NCBI GenBank assembly: GCA_045638525.1
Contig: JAZUBQ010000020.1
Coordinates: 1 to 64,000, forward strand
Length of the DNA stretch: 64,000 nucleotides
Direction of reading: 5' to 3'
Origin: SIG452 sp045638525
GTDB taxonomy: Bacteria; Bacillota; Clostridia; UMGS1840
The number at the start of each line of letters is the position of its first letter. Within the stretch, counting starts at the first letter, position 1. Below the pieces are notes generated by a model. It had not been told where the DNA came from, searched no databases, and saw only the letters and a program-made list of their open reading frames with translations. Positions 43,788 to 53,550 of the stretch are shown here, piece by piece. The translations under genes were made by a program, and so were the position numbers.

Positions 43788-45086
43788 TTATTGTTCGGTA
43801 GTTTCAAATGCGGCACGATTGAACACGGTGTCAATTTCTGCCATTTCCTGTATATACAGATTGTTTACTGCATTGTTTAAATATTCGTTTTCCACTTCAG
43901 CTTTTACATCTTCCAAAGAAACGCCGTTTTCATAATCGGCAACCTTTAAAATGATGTGATATCCATACTGAGATTTTACCAAATCAGAAATTTCACCAAC
44001 CTGCAAGGGGAGAGTGCCTTCATAAAATTCGGTTACCATATCACCTTCGGTAAACAAGTAACCATCCGGCTGTGCGATAGAACCGGGATCTTCGGAATAG
44101 GTTGCCATCAAACTGTCAAACTGTTCCGGATTTTTCTTTAAGGTTTCTAAAATTTCTTTGGCATCTTCTTCGTTACTGATTAAGATGTGTTTTGCTTTCA
44201 GCCATCTGCCTTGTCCGTAAGGAGTTTTGGGCAAATATTCTGCTAATGCTTCATCGGTGGGTTTAAAATAGTTACCAACATTTTCTTTATTTAAATTGTC
44301 GGAATTATAAAGGTACCAGATGACATTTTTAACAAAGGATTCTTTATTTTCGATTTGGATTGCTTCCAAAGTCGCATCATAGCCATTGGTTTTGTAATAT
44401 TCCTCAAAACCGTCTTTGGGAACCATTTTATCTCCAATCTGATTGATTGCAGTAGCAGAAATCAGAAAATCTTCCGCAGCGGTAAAGTCAGCGGTTGTTC
44501 TTCCAAACATTGCTTTGGAAATATCGGAAATTTCAACGGGAGTGTACGCAGTATCGTTTACATAAAGTGCTTCGTTTTCACCAAAAGCTTTATAATCAGA
44601 TTCATAAATTCTGACAGACAGAGTCGCTTGGTGCTGCATTACGTGACAACCGAAATGGTCGTAAAATACGGATACGGGAACATAGGTGGTTCCGTTATAA
44701 AGGAAATGAGAGAACATTTTTTCCTGCCCATCAACAAAAACTTTTACATAATTAATGTGAGCATCAAAAGATTTTGCTTCACCATTGTTAACCGAAAATT
44801 CTTTTGTGCTGATGTTAGGTTCCATCGCGTTTGTGGTGATGGAGATGCTGTTGGTTTCACCGTCCCACAGCACTTCGGCACCCATTGCTTCGGAAACGGC
44901 ACGTAAGGGAACATATACATAGTCGTTGTATAAGTAACTTGGTGCGTTTAAGTAATTACCGTTTACACGAACGGAAACTAAGTCATACACTGCATTGATT
45001 TGAGCGGTTTCTGCCATAACACTAAGGGATGTGAACATCAGAATAGCAAGAAACAACCCCAGAAATTTTTTTGTTTTTTTAATCAT
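43788..45086 (-). CDS. Secreted parvulin foldase with copper-amine-oxidase N-domain
   Basis: 432 residues. Signal peptide (1-26, KKTKKFLGLFLAILMFTSLSVMAE). Copper amine oxidase N-terminal-like domain (about 33-150: VSVRVNGNYLNAPSYLYNDYVYVPLRAVSEAMGAEVLWDG, a second GTTYVPVSVF). Helical SurA-like linker, then a PpiC parvulin domain (about 290-390: AKHILISNEEDAKEILETL ... QVGEISDLVKSQYGYHIILK). It catalyses prolyl cis-trans isomerisation and helps folding outside the cytoplasmic membrane. The N-domain is common in Clostridia and Paenibacillus cell-wall-associated proteins. No lipobox Cys, so it differs from PrsA. Confidence 0.85.
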   Translation of the reverse strand: MIKKTKKFLGLFLAILMFTSLSVMAETAQINAVYDLVSVRVNGNYLNAPSYLYNDYVYVPLRAVSEAMGAEVLWDGETNSISITTNAMEPNISTKEFSVNNGEAKSFDAHINYVKVFVDGQEKMFSHFLYNGTTYVPVSVFYDHFGCHVMQHQATLSVRIYESDYKAFGENEALYVNDTAYTPVEISDISKAMFGRTTADFTAAEDFLISATAINQIGDKMVPKDGFEEYYKTNGYDATLEAIQIENKESFVKNVIWYLYNSDNLNKENVGNYFKPTDEALAEYLPKTPYGQGRWLKAKHILISNEEDAKEILETLKKNPEQFDSLMATYSEDPGSIAQPDGYLFTEGDMVTEFYEGTLPLQVGEISDLVKSQYGYHIILKVADYENGVSLEDVKAEVENEYLNNAVNNLYIQEMAEIDTVFNRAAFETTEQ

Positions 45087-45210
45087 CAGAAAAAAACCTC
45101 CTCACGGAATTAATACTATTTTATAACCTATATAGTATAGCAGATTTTTTTATTCTTGTCTATACCATTTTTTAAAAAAATTCTGTTTTTTCTGTCAAAT
45201 ATCAAAGAAA

Positions 45211-45236
45211 AAAGCCAAATCCGGAGATTTGGCTTT
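45211..45236 (-). terminator. Rho-independent terminator of the aldolase gene
   Basis: 11-bp perfect stem (AAAGCCAAATC with complement), 4-nt loop. A T-rich stretch follows on the minus strand. Confidence 0.85.
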
Positions 45237-45250
45237 CTATACTGATTGAT

Positions 45251-46090
45251 TTATGCTTTGCCGCTGGAACCAAAGAGAATCATTTTTTCTCTTACAATTT
45301 CCTGAACGGATTTTTTTGCAACCTGCAGAGCAATTTCAAAACTGGTGTTTTCCTGGAAAGCAAAGGTGTATGCACGATGTGCAGCCAGGCACATTTCGGT
45401 ACAGATATTTACCTTCCTGATACCGTTTTTGATGGTGTTTCTGAAGTCATCATCGCTTAAACCGGAACCACCGTGGAGTACCAGCGGTTTATCTGCAACA
45501 TCATAAATTTCTTTTAATCTGCCGATGTCCAGTTTCGGTTTTGTTTTATACTGACCGTGAGCAGTACCGATTGCAACTGCTAAAGCATCAATGTCTGCAC
45601 GATGGATGAAATCGTTTACCTGATCTACATTGGTATACATTTCTTCGTGACCGTCATCAGCGCCACCTTCAGCACCGCCAACGTGACCTAATTCCGCTTC
45701 CACACTAACACCCAATGCGTGAGCGATTTTAGAAATTTCTCTGGTGTTTGCAATGTTTTCTTCGTAGGGAAGAGCACTGCCATCATACATAACGGAAGTA
45801 AAACCACCCTTCATAGCGGTTAAGATTTTTCTGTAATCAGTACCATGGTCGAAATGTAAGCAAACAGGAACGGTCGCTTCTCTTGCGATTTTATTCATAA
45901 CATGACAAGCATAATCGAAAGGAATCACAGGCAAATGAACTTCTGCAACACCCAGGATGATAGGGGAACGTTCTTCTTCTGCCGCATCAATGATACCTCT
46001 TGCCATTTCTAAGTTCAACATATTGAACAAGCCGACACCATATTTTTTTTGTTCGGCATCTTTTAAGATTTCTTCTAAGGTTACAAGCAT
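45251..46090 (-). CDS. Class II ketose-bisphosphate aldolase
   Basis: 279 residues from ATG 46090 (AAGGAGA nine bases upstream; the in-frame extension to 46144 lacks a site). Zinc ligands in CLHFDHGTDY, Glu in SVEAELGHVGG, His in IGTAHGQY and His in LVLHGGSGL, the class II signature. The family includes fructose-1,6-bisphosphate and tagatose-1,6-bisphosphate aldolases; which one is not decided by the visible residues. A single-gene unit with its own terminator. The roughly 350 bases upstream to 46444 hold a possible TATAAT but no gene. Confidence 0.9.
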   Translation of the reverse strand: MLVTLEEILKDAEQKKYGVGLFNMLNLEMARGIIDAAEEERSPIILGVAEVHLPVIPFDYACHVMNKIAREATVPVCLHFDHGTDYRKILTAMKGGFTSVMYDGSALPYEENIANTREISKIAHALGVSVEAELGHVGGAEGGADDGHEEMYTNVDQVNDFIHRADIDALAVAIGTAHGQYKTKPKLDIGRLKEIYDVADKPLVLHGGSGLSDDDFRNTIKNGIRKVNICTEMCLAAHRAYTFAFQENTSFEIALQVAKKSVQEIVREKMILFGSSGKA

Positions 46091-46444
46091 TTTTTTAATC
46101 TCCTTATCTATAGATATCAAGGGATGTCCGTCATTTGTTGACAATTTTTATCAATTATCATTATAGCACACCATTTTTAAAAATGCAATAGTAAAAATCA
46201 AAAAAACAAAAATAATCAAAATTAAACAAAGAAAATCAAAAATAAGTAAACCATGAAAACCAATAATCAAAATAAGCAGAATTACTTGCTATTTTATATT
46301 TATTGTTGTATAATGAATATGCAAAGTGAGAATTGATAGTGTAGCGCTAATTCATGATAACGGTGTTGAAATTATTTTAAGCTTGATTTGAAACGGGTTG
46401 GTATTGCTATAAAAATTATATACAAAAAGAAAAGAGGAGTTAAT

Positions 46445-46753
46445 ATGGCAGAGTATTGTGTTCATTGTAATAAGAAAATTGGTTTTTTTTCTGATGAGGC
46501 ATTCTATATAGAAGAAGGAAAACCTATCTGTCACCAGTGTGCAGAACCTATAGTAGAATGTTTTAATAAACTTTATAATTGTACTGCGGAAGAAGCAGTG
46601 GCGGTTGGAGAGCAATTAATAGAGAACTGTCAAAATACATATGATGAAGAACTTTTGAATCTTATTGTAAAAAAGTTTGATAAACAAAGAATTCTAATTG
46701 GGTTATTGACGACTGAGGAGAGAGGAGAAAAACAGGCAAAAAATAGAGCTTGA
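46445..46753 (+). CDS. Small zinc-binding protein
   Basis: 102 residues from ATG 46445 (AGAGGAG upstream). An N-terminal CVHCNKKIGFF ... GKPICHQCAEP gives two CxxC knuckles as in LIM-like or treble-clef domains, followed by a helical tail. No full domain match is claimed. The next gene, a YbjQ-type protein, starts ten bases after its stop, so they are probably one operon. Confidence 0.6.
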   Translation: MAEYCVHCNKKIGFFSDEAFYIEEGKPICHQCAEPIVECFNKLYNCTAEEAVAVGEQLIENCQNTYDEELLNLIVKKFDKQRILIGLLTTEERGEKQAKNRA

Positions 46754-46763
46754 TGAAAAGGTA

Positions 46764-47111
46764 ATGAATTTACCTATAACCACAACTAATAATTTTGAGG
46801 GTTATAAAATTGAAAAATATATAACAGTTATTAGTGAAGAAATTATATTTAAAAATAGCTTTTGGAAAAGTTTGGATGCTGGGTTGGAAGATTTAGGGCG
46901 TGCTCTTTCCTTTAAACAAGCTGAAATGTCAGGAGCGGGCGAGTTGATTGCCAACGCTCGTGAATATGCTGTGGACAAATTCAAGAGAAAAGCCATAAGT
47001 GTTGGTGCTAATGCTGTTGTTGGAGTTGATTTTGAATCATCATTTGGAAGTGATGTTGTTAGAGTGGCGATTTTTGGAACTGCAGTTATTATCTCGAGAA
47101 CTAATTTATAA
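46764..47111 (+). CDS. YbjQ/UPF0145-family protein
   Basis: 115 residues. The family pattern is clear: ITTTNNFEGYKIEKYITVISEEIIF, then AREYAVDKFKRKAISVGANAVVGVDFES and a final VAIFGTAVII. YbjQ-like proteins form pentamers and are called heavy-metal binding, but their role is not settled. Paired with a zinc-knuckle protein, as often seen in Firmicutes. The roughly 240 bases after it hold no gene. Confidence 0.85.
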   Translation: MNLPITTTNNFEGYKIEKYITVISEEIIFKNSFWKSLDAGLEDLGRALSFKQAEMSGAGELIANAREYAVDKFKRKAISVGANAVVGVDFESSFGSDVVRVAIFGTAVIISRTNL

Positions 47112-47351
47112 ACACACTCAAAAATAATCTTCTCGGGGATTCTTACGAAAGAATTGTTATGTTTAAGATGTAATAATGAAATGCAGTGGCACTAGGAAAA
47201 TTCAGTTAGGTGAAACTGGATGTTTTTTAGGAGACTTTCCAAATTTAATTACAGGAGCAATGGGCGTTGATATATATTCATGTGCCATATGATGAATAAA
47301 TTGTTCGTTTAGCTTGACAATTTGGCGAGGACTTTTACTATACAATAAATA

Positions 47352-47388
47352 AAAATGAGCTGATTTTTAAAATAAATCAGCTCATTTT
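47352..47388 (-). terminator. Rho-independent terminator of the glg operon
   Basis: 15-bp perfect stem (AAAATGAGCTGATTT, 47352-47366, with 47374-47388), 7-nt loop. It lies 11 bases past the glgA stop and works for either strand. Confidence 0.85.
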
Positions 47389-47399
47389 TTCTTTTTATA

Positions 47400-48827
47400 C
47401 TATTGATTTAACAAATCTTCGTAAGTTTGTTTATAAATCTTAGCGGAGTTTTCCCAGCTAAAGTCGGTATTCATTGCATTTTTGCGAAGTTGTCTCCACT
47501 GGGTTTTATCCTGATACAGAGATAATGCTCTCATAATTGCATCATACATATCCCAGGCGTTGTATGACTGGAAGGTAATACCGTTTCCTTCTTTGGTTTC
47601 GGGATTGTAGGGAGTTACACTGTCTTTTAAACCACCTACGGTATGCACAATCGGAATGGTTCCATAACGCATAGAAATCATTTGTGCCAATCCACAGGGT
47701 TCGGCGTGGGAGGGCATTAAGAACAAATCTGCCGCAGAATAAATCTTGGATGCCAATTCTCCGGAGAAACGGATGATTGCACGAACTTTTTCGTGACAAA
47801 TGGTATCCCAATAGCTTAAGTTTTCCTCATATTCGGGATAACCGGTTCCCAAAATTACAATTTGAATGTCATGTTTGGTTAATTCGGGTAATACCTCACG
47901 AATCAAATCCAATCCCTTTTGAGGTGTTAAACGAGTTACCATACCGATTAAGGGCTTTTTGGAATCCACTTCCAAACCGAGTTCTTTCTGAAGAGCGGTT
48001 TTGTTCATCGACTTCATACGAATGGAAGAGTATTCATAATGATAGGGAAGTGCGGGGTCTGTTTTGGGATTGAATACCTCGGTATCAATTCCGTTGATAA
48101 TCCCTTTCAGTTTGTACTGACGTGGAATTAAAATGTTGTGCAGATTGTGAGAGAAATAGGGATCTAAAATCTCTTGTGCATACGTTTCGGATACTGTAGT
48201 TACCATATTGGCAGATTCGATACCTGCTTTTAAGACATTCAGGCAACCGTCGTACATCATAATTTCACGGTGAGATACATCCAATCCGAATACATTACCC
48301 ATGATTAACGGATCATACTGCCCCTGGAATTCAATGTTATGAATGGAGAGAACCGTTTTGATAAACATATATTCGGGAATGTTTCTGTAAAAAGCATTCA
48401 GATACAGAGGTACCATTGCGGTGTGCCAGTCATTTGCGTTAATGACATCGGGATAAAAATCCACATGAGGCAACGCTTCCAAAACAGCTTTGGAAAAGTA
48501 TGCAAATCGTTCTGCGTCGTCAAATTCTCCGTATACGTTGTTTCGTTTGAAGAACTGTTCATTGTCAATCAAATAATAGGTGACATCACCGATTTTAGCT
48601 TCAAAAATGCCACAGTGACACATTCTCCAGCCTAAGGGAATACCGATTTCTGTAACAAATTCCAGTTTGTCTTTTAATTCTTGTTTGATTTGAGAATATA
48701 AGGGCAAAATGACTCTGGCATCCACTCCGAGTGAACAAAGAGCCTTGGGTAAACCGCCCATTACGTCGCCTAAGCCGCCTACTTTAATAAAAGGTGTGGC
48801 TTCTGCTGCTGCAAATAATACTTTCAT
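47400..48827 (-). CDS. glgA: Glycogen synthase (ADP-glucose)
   Basis: 475 residues, GT5 family. N-terminal KVGGLGDVMGGLPKAL carries the KxGGL ADP-glucose motif (17-21). The C-terminal Rossmann half has GMVTRLTPQKGLDLI, the catalytic Glu region LMPSHAEPCGLAQM and a second KxGGL-like TVGGLKDSV. It extends alpha-1,4-glucan from ADP-glucose. Last gene of glgB-glgC-glgD-glgA, 24 bases after glgD. Confidence 0.96.
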   Translation of the reverse strand: MKVLFAAAEATPFIKVGGLGDVMGGLPKALCSLGVDARVILPLYSQIKQELKDKLEFVTEIGIPLGWRMCHCGIFEAKIGDVTYYLIDNEQFFKRNNVYGEFDDAERFAYFSKAVLEALPHVDFYPDVINANDWHTAMVPLYLNAFYRNIPEYMFIKTVLSIHNIEFQGQYDPLIMGNVFGLDVSHREIMMYDGCLNVLKAGIESANMVTTVSETYAQEILDPYFSHNLHNILIPRQYKLKGIINGIDTEVFNPKTDPALPYHYEYSSIRMKSMNKTALQKELGLEVDSKKPLIGMVTRLTPQKGLDLIREVLPELTKHDIQIVILGTGYPEYEENLSYWDTICHEKVRAIIRFSGELASKIYSAADLFLMPSHAEPCGLAQMISMRYGTIPIVHTVGGLKDSVTPYNPETKEGNGITFQSYNAWDMYDAIMRALSLYQDKTQWRQLRKNAMNTDFSWENSAKIYKQTYEDLLNQ

Positions 48828-48851
48828 AGATGTTAGCTACCTTTCGGGAAA

Positions 48852-49961
48852 TTAGATTTTCGTATTTTTAGCAATGATGAAGGGGAATTTTTCTGAACCT
48901 GTTAAAACTACACCTTCATTTAATGTCATATTTTTGTCGGCAATCACATTGGTAATCTGACAGTTTTCAGCGATTTCCGCACTTTGCATAATGATTGAGT
49001 TTTTGACAACGGCGCCTTTTTTGACGTGGACGCCTCGGAAAATCACACAATTTTCCACGGTTCCGTCGATTTTACATCCATCGGCAATCAAGCTGTTTTT
49101 CACTTGGGAATAGGAACCGTACATAGTTGGTACGCTGTCTTTAATTTTTGTCAGTACATTGGTGCCGGACTGGAAAATTTCACGACGGATTTCGGGATTT
49201 AATAAATCCATATTCGCCTGATAATAATCATTGATATTGCGAAGCACTTTGCAATATCCGGTCTGTTCCATTGCAAAAATACGGTAAGTGGAGAAGTGTT
49301 TGGTAATGAAATCACGATTGAATTCTTCCCAACCGTAGGTAATGCCGGTGTCAATTAAGTTTAAGAGGAAGTCTTTTTTCATTACATAAACCTTCAAGAC
49401 GAAGTTATCCTGTTTGCCATCGGAACTACCGTGATAACGGGATCCTACAACCTGACCATTTTCGTTGAGTTCAATGGAGTTGCTTCCTTCATATACATCT
49501 CTTTTTTTATACAGGCATACTACATCTGCATTGGTGTTTTTGTGAAATTCAACCATTGCTTTAAAATCAATGTTGCAGATGATGTTGGTGTCGGCTAAAA
49601 TTGCATATTCCGGCAGGTTATGACGGATATAGGTTTTTACGCTGTTTAAAGCTTCAAATTTATTTTTTGATGAGCAGTTGCCCATATTGTTGGCGAAAGG
49701 AGTTAGGATTTTTAATCCGCCGTTTTTGCGGTCTAAATCCCAATCTTTACCACTTCCCAAATGGTCTACCAAAGAGCTGTAGTTATTGCGGGTGATAACA
49801 CCGATATTCGGAACGTGTGCTTTGACCAAAGAGGAGAGTACGAAATCAATCAGACGATATCTTCCGCCAAAGGGAACTGATGCCAAATTTCGGTTTTTGG
49901 TCAGTTCGCCGATTCTGTCGTAATAAAAAGTGTCTGAAAATAATATGCTAAAGGCATTCAT
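48852..49961 (-). CDS. glgD: GlgD, ADP-glucose pyrophosphorylase regulatory-type subunit
   Basis: 369 residues, nucleotidyltransferase fold with a C-terminal left-handed beta-helix (IADGCKIDGTVENCVIFRGVHVKKGAVVKNS). The catalytic GGxGxRLxPLT loop at the N-terminus is missing (FSDTFYYDRIGELTKNRNLASVPFGGRYRLIDF), as in Firmicute GlgD, which acts as the non-catalytic or modulating partner of GlgC. The gap to glgC is 37 bases. Its presence next to glgC supports a Firmicute host. Confidence 0.94.
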   Translation of the reverse strand: MNAFSILFSDTFYYDRIGELTKNRNLASVPFGGRYRLIDFVLSSLVKAHVPNIGVITRNNYSSLVDHLGSGKDWDLDRKNGGLKILTPFANNMGNCSSKNKFEALNSVKTYIRHNLPEYAILADTNIICNIDFKAMVEFHKNTNADVVCLYKKRDVYEGSNSIELNENGQVVGSRYHGSSDGKQDNFVLKVYVMKKDFLLNLIDTGITYGWEEFNRDFITKHFSTYRIFAMEQTGYCKVLRNINDYYQANMDLLNPEIRREIFQSGTNVLTKIKDSVPTMYGSYSQVKNSLIADGCKIDGTVENCVIFRGVHVKKGAVVKNSIIMQSAEIAENCQITNVIADKNMTLNEGVVLTGSEKFPFIIAKNTKI

Positions 49962-49998
49962 GGTTTAATCCTTCTTTCTCTGTTTGTTTTGTCGGAAA

Positions 49999-51186
49999 CT
50001 ATACGATTTGTTTTGGTAATACAACCTGGCCGGATTTGATTACGGCACCTTGACCGATTACAGCGATGCCCCATTCGCCATCCTTGCAATCTCTGGGGTC
50101 TGCACCAATAATAGCTCCGTCTTCGATGATTGCATCATCAGCAATGATGGCATATTGAATCTTGGCATTTTTTCCGATTTTAACATTAGGCATAATGACC
50201 GAATATTCCAAATCAGTACCTTCACCTACGGTGGTATTGGCAAAAATCACACTTTGGGACACTTTGCCGTAAATTTCACAAGCAGAGGAAATGATGGAGT
50301 CTGCCACAGATGCTTTTTCATCAATATAGTGAGGCGTTGTGGCGTTGTGGCGACTGTAAATTCTCCATAAGGGATCACTCAGATTTAACGGAAGCTTGGG
50401 ATTCAACAAGTCCATATTCGCTTCCCATAAGGAATCAATGGTTCCAACATCCTTCCAATAGCCTTCAAAGGGATAGGCATATAATTTGCAATTATCATCT
50501 AACATTGCCGGAATAACATCTTTACCGAAGTCATTGGAGGAATTGGTGTTTTCTTCATCTTTGATTAAATATTCTTTTAGTTTTTTATAGTTGAAAATGT
50601 AAATCCCCATGGAAGCGTTGGTGGATTTCGGGTTTGCCGGTTTTTCTTCAAATTCATATACCGACAAATCGGGATTGGTGTTTAAAATACCGAATCTTGT
50701 TGCTTCTTCCATCGTTACATTTAACACAGCAATGGTGAGATCAGCATTTTTTTCTTTGTGGAAAGCAAGCATTTTTGCGTAGTCCATTTTATAAATGTGG
50801 TCGCCGGATAAAATCAGAACATATTCCGGGTCAAACTGATCCATAAAATGCATATTCTGATAGATAGCATTTGCGGTTCCTTTATACCAGTCGCCGGTTG
50901 CACCTGCAAGATAAGGAGGCAGAATATGCACACCGCCATACATTCTGTCTAAGTCCCAAGGCTGTCCGTTGCCGATATAGGTATTGAGTTCCAAAGGTTG
51001 ATACTGGGTTAAAACACCCACGGTATCCACACCGGAATTTACACAGTTAGAGATAGGGAAGTCGATAATTTTATATTTTCCCCCGAACGGAACTGCCGGT
51101 TTTGCTCGTTCTTTGGTGAGGACGTACAAACGGTTTCCGGCACCGCCTGCAAGTAACATTGCGACCATTTCTTTTTTTGCAATCAT
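49999..51186 (-). CDS. glgC: Glucose-1-phosphate adenylyltransferase
   Basis: 395 residues from ATG 51186 (AAAGGAT upstream). Catalytic loop MLLAGGAGNRLYVLTKERAKPAVPFGGKYKIIDF, where the usual RLxPLT reads RLYVLT; glucose 1-phosphate site FEEKPANPKSTNASMGIYIF; C-terminal beta-helix. Makes ADP-glucose for GlgA, the committed step of bacterial glycogen synthesis, with GlgD as partner. Confidence 0.95.
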   Translation of the reverse strand: MIAKKEMVAMLLAGGAGNRLYVLTKERAKPAVPFGGKYKIIDFPISNCVNSGVDTVGVLTQYQPLELNTYIGNGQPWDLDRMYGGVHILPPYLAGATGDWYKGTANAIYQNMHFMDQFDPEYVLILSGDHIYKMDYAKMLAFHKEKNADLTIAVLNVTMEEATRFGILNTNPDLSVYEFEEKPANPKSTNASMGIYIFNYKKLKEYLIKDEENTNSSNDFGKDVIPAMLDDNCKLYAYPFEGYWKDVGTIDSLWEANMDLLNPKLPLNLSDPLWRIYSRHNATTPHYIDEKASVADSIISSACEIYGKVSQSVIFANTTVGEGTDLEYSVIMPNVKIGKNAKIQYAIIADDAIIEDGAIIGADPRDCKDGEWGIAVIGQGAVIKSGQVVLPKQIV

Positions 51187-51297
51187 AAGAATTATCCTTT
51201 CTGTTTGGTCTGATACGTTTTGTATGAAGAATTTAAAATACAAGTTAGAGTGAGAAGCAAAATTGCCTCCTTAGATAGTATTCAAATCAATTTTGAA

Positions 51298-53187
51298 TTA
51301 TGATTTTTTCGCCCGCTTTGGTATTGCTTTTTTATAAAAACAAAGTGCTGAGAACGGGGGAATGGTTAGTTCGATATATTGTTTTTGACCGTGCATTTCT
51401 CCTGATTTTGCAGTAAGCTTTTGTGCTGCAGTTCCGCTACCGCCAAATTCTTCCCGGTCGGTAGAAAATACTTCTATATAGTTTCCGCGATTGGGAACAC
51501 CGAGTTTGTAACCTTCATAGCGATTGGAAGAGAAATTGAACACGCTTAGCAGCTTATTGCCTTTTTGGTCAATTCTCCAAAATGCATATACATTGTTGCT
51601 GCAATCATCAGCACTTGCCCATTGGAAACCTTCCCAACTGTCGTCTTGTTCCCAAAGTGTGGGTTCGCTTTTATAAAAAGAATTCAGTGCTTTGATAAAT
51701 GCGTGATGTTTTTGATGTTCGGGATATTGAAGTAATTCCCAAGAAAGCTCAGTTTCTTCGTTCCATTCTCCTTGTTGAGCAATATCTGCCCCCATAAAGG
51801 TAAGTTTTTTACCCGGATGGGTAAACATATATGTGAGATAAGTTCGCAAATTGGAAAATTTATCGTGAAGATAACCCGGCATTTTATTTAAGAGAGAACA
51901 TTTTTCATGAACTACCTCATCGTGTGATAAGGGGAGTACAAAATTTTCCGAAAATGCATAGGTTAAGGAAAAAGTCATATTGTTGTGGACACCTTTTCTG
52001 AAAAACGGGTCCGTTGCCATATAGCGGAGAGAGTCATTCATCCACCCCATATTCCATTTGTAGTTGAATCCCAGTCCGCCATCCTCAATAGGATAAGTGA
52101 TCATAGGCCAGGCTGTGGATTCTTCGGCAATCATCATAATGCCGGGGAAATCAGAAAACACACGGCTGTTCAGCTTTTTTAAGAATTCAACAGCTTCCAG
52201 ATTTCCGTTTCCTCCGTATTGGTTTTGTTCCCATTCACCATGATTTCTTCCGTAGTCTAAATATAACATAGAAGCAACTGCATCCACACGGAGACCGTCA
52301 ATGTGGTATTTATCCAGCCAGAAACAAGCATTGGAAATTAAAAAAGAAATAACTTCATTTTTGCCATAGTCAAATACGTGAGTTCCCCAATCTTTATGCT
52401 CTCTTTTATAAGGACTTTCGTATTCGTAGCAATAGCTTCCGTCGAATTTGTATAATCCTTGAGCGTCTTTGGGGAAGTGGGCAGGTACCCAGTCCAGAAT
52501 TACGCCGATATCATTTTTATGACATTCGTCAATGAAATGCATAAATTCAGTCGGTTCACCGTATCTGGAGGTTGGGGCATAGTAGCCTGTTACCTGATAT
52601 CCCCAGGATTTATCGTAAGGATATTCACTCATAGGCATCAGTTCTATATGGGTATATCCCATTTCTTTGACATAGGGAATCAGTTCTTCAGTCATTTTTT
52701 GATATGAAAAATTGTTGCCGTCAGAATATCGTTTCCAGGAGCCAAAGTGAACTTCGTAGATATTCATAGGCTTTTTGTACGGAGCTTCTCGGTTTGACAT
52801 CCATTTTTTATCATTCCAATGGTATTTGGATAAATCGTATATTTTGGATGCATCCCCCGGACGGGTTTCCGAGTGGTATCCGTAAGGGTCAGCTTTGAGA
52901 AGCGTTTCGTCGTTTTTGGTAATGATTACAAATTTATATGAATCAAATTCTTTTGCATTGTCGATGACACATTCAAATAAACCGCCGTCCGATATTTTAG
53001 TTGCACGGTGGAGAAAATAATCCCAATTGCAGAAACTGCCGGTTACATAAACTTCTTTTGCATTAGGTGCCCAAGTGCGAAATATACAACAATTTTCCTG
53101 CAGTTTCGCTCCTAAAAAATCATAGGCACGACTGTTGGTCCCTTGATGGAACAGATATTCTGCCATTGTATTGGTGGGTGTTTGCAT
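51298..53187 (-). CDS. glgB: 1,4-alpha-glucan branching enzyme
   Basis: 629 residues from ATG 53187 (AGGAGG upstream). CBM48 N-domain (about 20-110), GH13 barrel with nucleophile Asp in GLRVDAVASMLYLDYGR, acid Glu in MIAEESTAWP and the transition-state Asp in LPLSHDEVVH. It forms alpha-1,6 branches in glycogen. First gene of the glg operon. The divergent gap to the amylase gene (53188-53550) has the promoter of the plus-strand operon at 53477 and AT-rich DNA. Confidence 0.96.
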   Translation of the reverse strand: MQTPTNTMAEYLFHQGTNSRAYDFLGAKLQENCCIFRTWAPNAKEVYVTGSFCNWDYFLHRATKISDGGLFECVIDNAKEFDSYKFVIITKNDETLLKADPYGYHSETRPGDASKIYDLSKYHWNDKKWMSNREAPYKKPMNIYEVHFGSWKRYSDGNNFSYQKMTEELIPYVKEMGYTHIELMPMSEYPYDKSWGYQVTGYYAPTSRYGEPTEFMHFIDECHKNDIGVILDWVPAHFPKDAQGLYKFDGSYCYEYESPYKREHKDWGTHVFDYGKNEVISFLISNACFWLDKYHIDGLRVDAVASMLYLDYGRNHGEWEQNQYGGNGNLEAVEFLKKLNSRVFSDFPGIMMIAEESTAWPMITYPIEDGGLGFNYKWNMGWMNDSLRYMATDPFFRKGVHNNMTFSLTYAFSENFVLPLSHDEVVHEKCSLLNKMPGYLHDKFSNLRTYLTYMFTHPGKKLTFMGADIAQQGEWNEETELSWELLQYPEHQKHHAFIKALNSFYKSEPTLWEQDDSWEGFQWASADDCSNNVYAFWRIDQKGNKLLSVFNFSSNRYEGYKLGVPNRGNYIEVFSTDREEFGGSGTAAQKLTAKSGEMHGQKQYIELTIPPFSALCFYKKAIPKRAKKS

Positions 53188-53476
53188 AACTTGTTGCCTC
53201 CTGATATTTGCTGAAAAACACAACAAAATCGGCGGTTTGCTTCCGCCGGATTTATGTTTTTTGTTCTTTTGGTAGTTTGAAAATAAACAAATATACCGTC
53301 GAACTTCTTAGATTTATTATATTGTAACATAAAATAAATGAAAAATAAAGTGTTTTTTGTAAAAAATATATAAAAAAATAAAAGATTGTCCTAATTTACA
53401 AAATTTGGAAACTGAAATTGGTAAATATTAATAAAATTGTATAAAAAATCGCCGAAAATCCTTGTTGTTTCGTCAG

Positions 53477-53505
53477 TTGACAAATGTGAGAAAAAAAGAT
53501 ATAAT
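53477..53505 (+). promoter_or_regulatory. Consensus promoter of the amylase-glgP operon
   Basis: TTGACA (53477-53482), 17-bp spacer, TATAAT (53500-53505): full consensus at both boxes. The leader to TTG 53551 is about 40 bases. Confidence 0.85.
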
Positions 53506-53550
53506 GTAATGGGCATTTATTGTCTCAAAATTTTAAGGAGAAAAAAGCAG